Assembly (NCBI GenBank): GCA_964017155.1
Contig: OZ024857.1
Coordinates: 32,998,042-33,062,041 of the forward strand
Source: Oasisia sp. SBJ-2009
Lineage: Eukaryota > Annelida > Polychaeta > Sabellida > Siboglinidae
Direction of reading: 5' to 3'
Length of the DNA: 64,000 nt
Position numbers and translations under genes: made by a program
Shown here: positions 63,909 through 64,000 of the stretch, piece by piece
Numbering within the stretch: the stretch's first letter is position 1
How the letters are laid out: the number at the start of each line of letters is the position of its first letter
Notes under the pieces: generated by a model
The model's database searches: none
Seen by the model: only the letters and a program-made list of their open reading frames with translations
Told to the model about the DNA's origin: nothing

Positions 63909-64000
63909 GGTTGTTCAGGCGGAACCGGTAAAATTGGCTACAGCTAAGCTGATGTTATTGCTTTTATCTATTGTTCGTTTACCTGGTAGAGTCACCCGTT

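Larger units (their letters stand above)
62062..64000 (+). repeat. B unit 8 of right array, cut by window end
   Basis: B monomers 62062-62732, then the LINE. Carries ataaatctg near 62510, the ttgactagc variant of unit 1, and a one-base deletion near 62803 (atcaaaaatc). Confidence 0.92.
62733..64000 (-). mobile_element. CR1-like LINE fragment, copy 10 (window edge)
   Basis: The leader region is cut by the window end. One base is missing in the 3' region, outside the coding remnants. Confidence 0.84.

Overview
This window looks like non-coding satellite DNA from an animal genome. I see no intact gene, no RNA gene and no bacterial feature. The only protein-coding remains belong to a CR1-like non-LTR retrotransposon (LINE): a PHD finger plus an SGNH-esterase ORF1, and the tail of a reverse transcriptase. 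That domain pair is typical of CR1-like elements, which are common in marine invertebrates such as cnidarians, molluscs and lancelets, so a marine invertebrate is a reasonable but weak guess. Almost every long open frame is a by-product of short tandem repeats.

Two unrelated satellite families fill the window. Family A (1-3036 and about 12364-29299) is built from 40-bp monomers carrying cgaaaacg twice. They are arranged in units of about 916-936 bp or 1505-1517 bp, and each unit is itself an inverted duplication: one half reads gcgaaaacg on the + strand (called F here) and the other reads cgttttcgc (called R). Most units have a 79-bp palindrome with 35-bp arms at the F-to-R turn. Family B (3041-12358 and 29300 to the end) is built from 39-bp monomers in a higher-order unit of 4653 bp. 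Each unit holds about 3.17 kb of B monomers and one 1.49-kb internally deleted, dead CR1-like LINE on the minus strand.

Layout: 1-3036 family A, with a unique AT-rich island at 1471-1745; 3041-12346 exactly two B units; 12347-12377 a junction with a 14-bp tandem duplication; 12375-27110 fourteen A units; 27111-29299 a second copy of the left A block; 29300-64000 seven full B units and part of an eighth. Segment 1-12358 recurs at 26260-38617 (offset 26259) with very few differences, so it is either a very recent large duplication or an assembly artefact.

The LINE copies share the same stop, frameshift and internal deletion. The element therefore died before it was captured and amplified with the B array. 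Unit-specific changes (a 10-bp deletion, a 201-bp expansion, a conversion tract and variants shared by non-adjacent units) record unequal exchange and gene conversion in the array. The main points of interest are the cruciform-capable A units, the route from long to short A unit, and the captured LINE as part of a satellite repeat unit.
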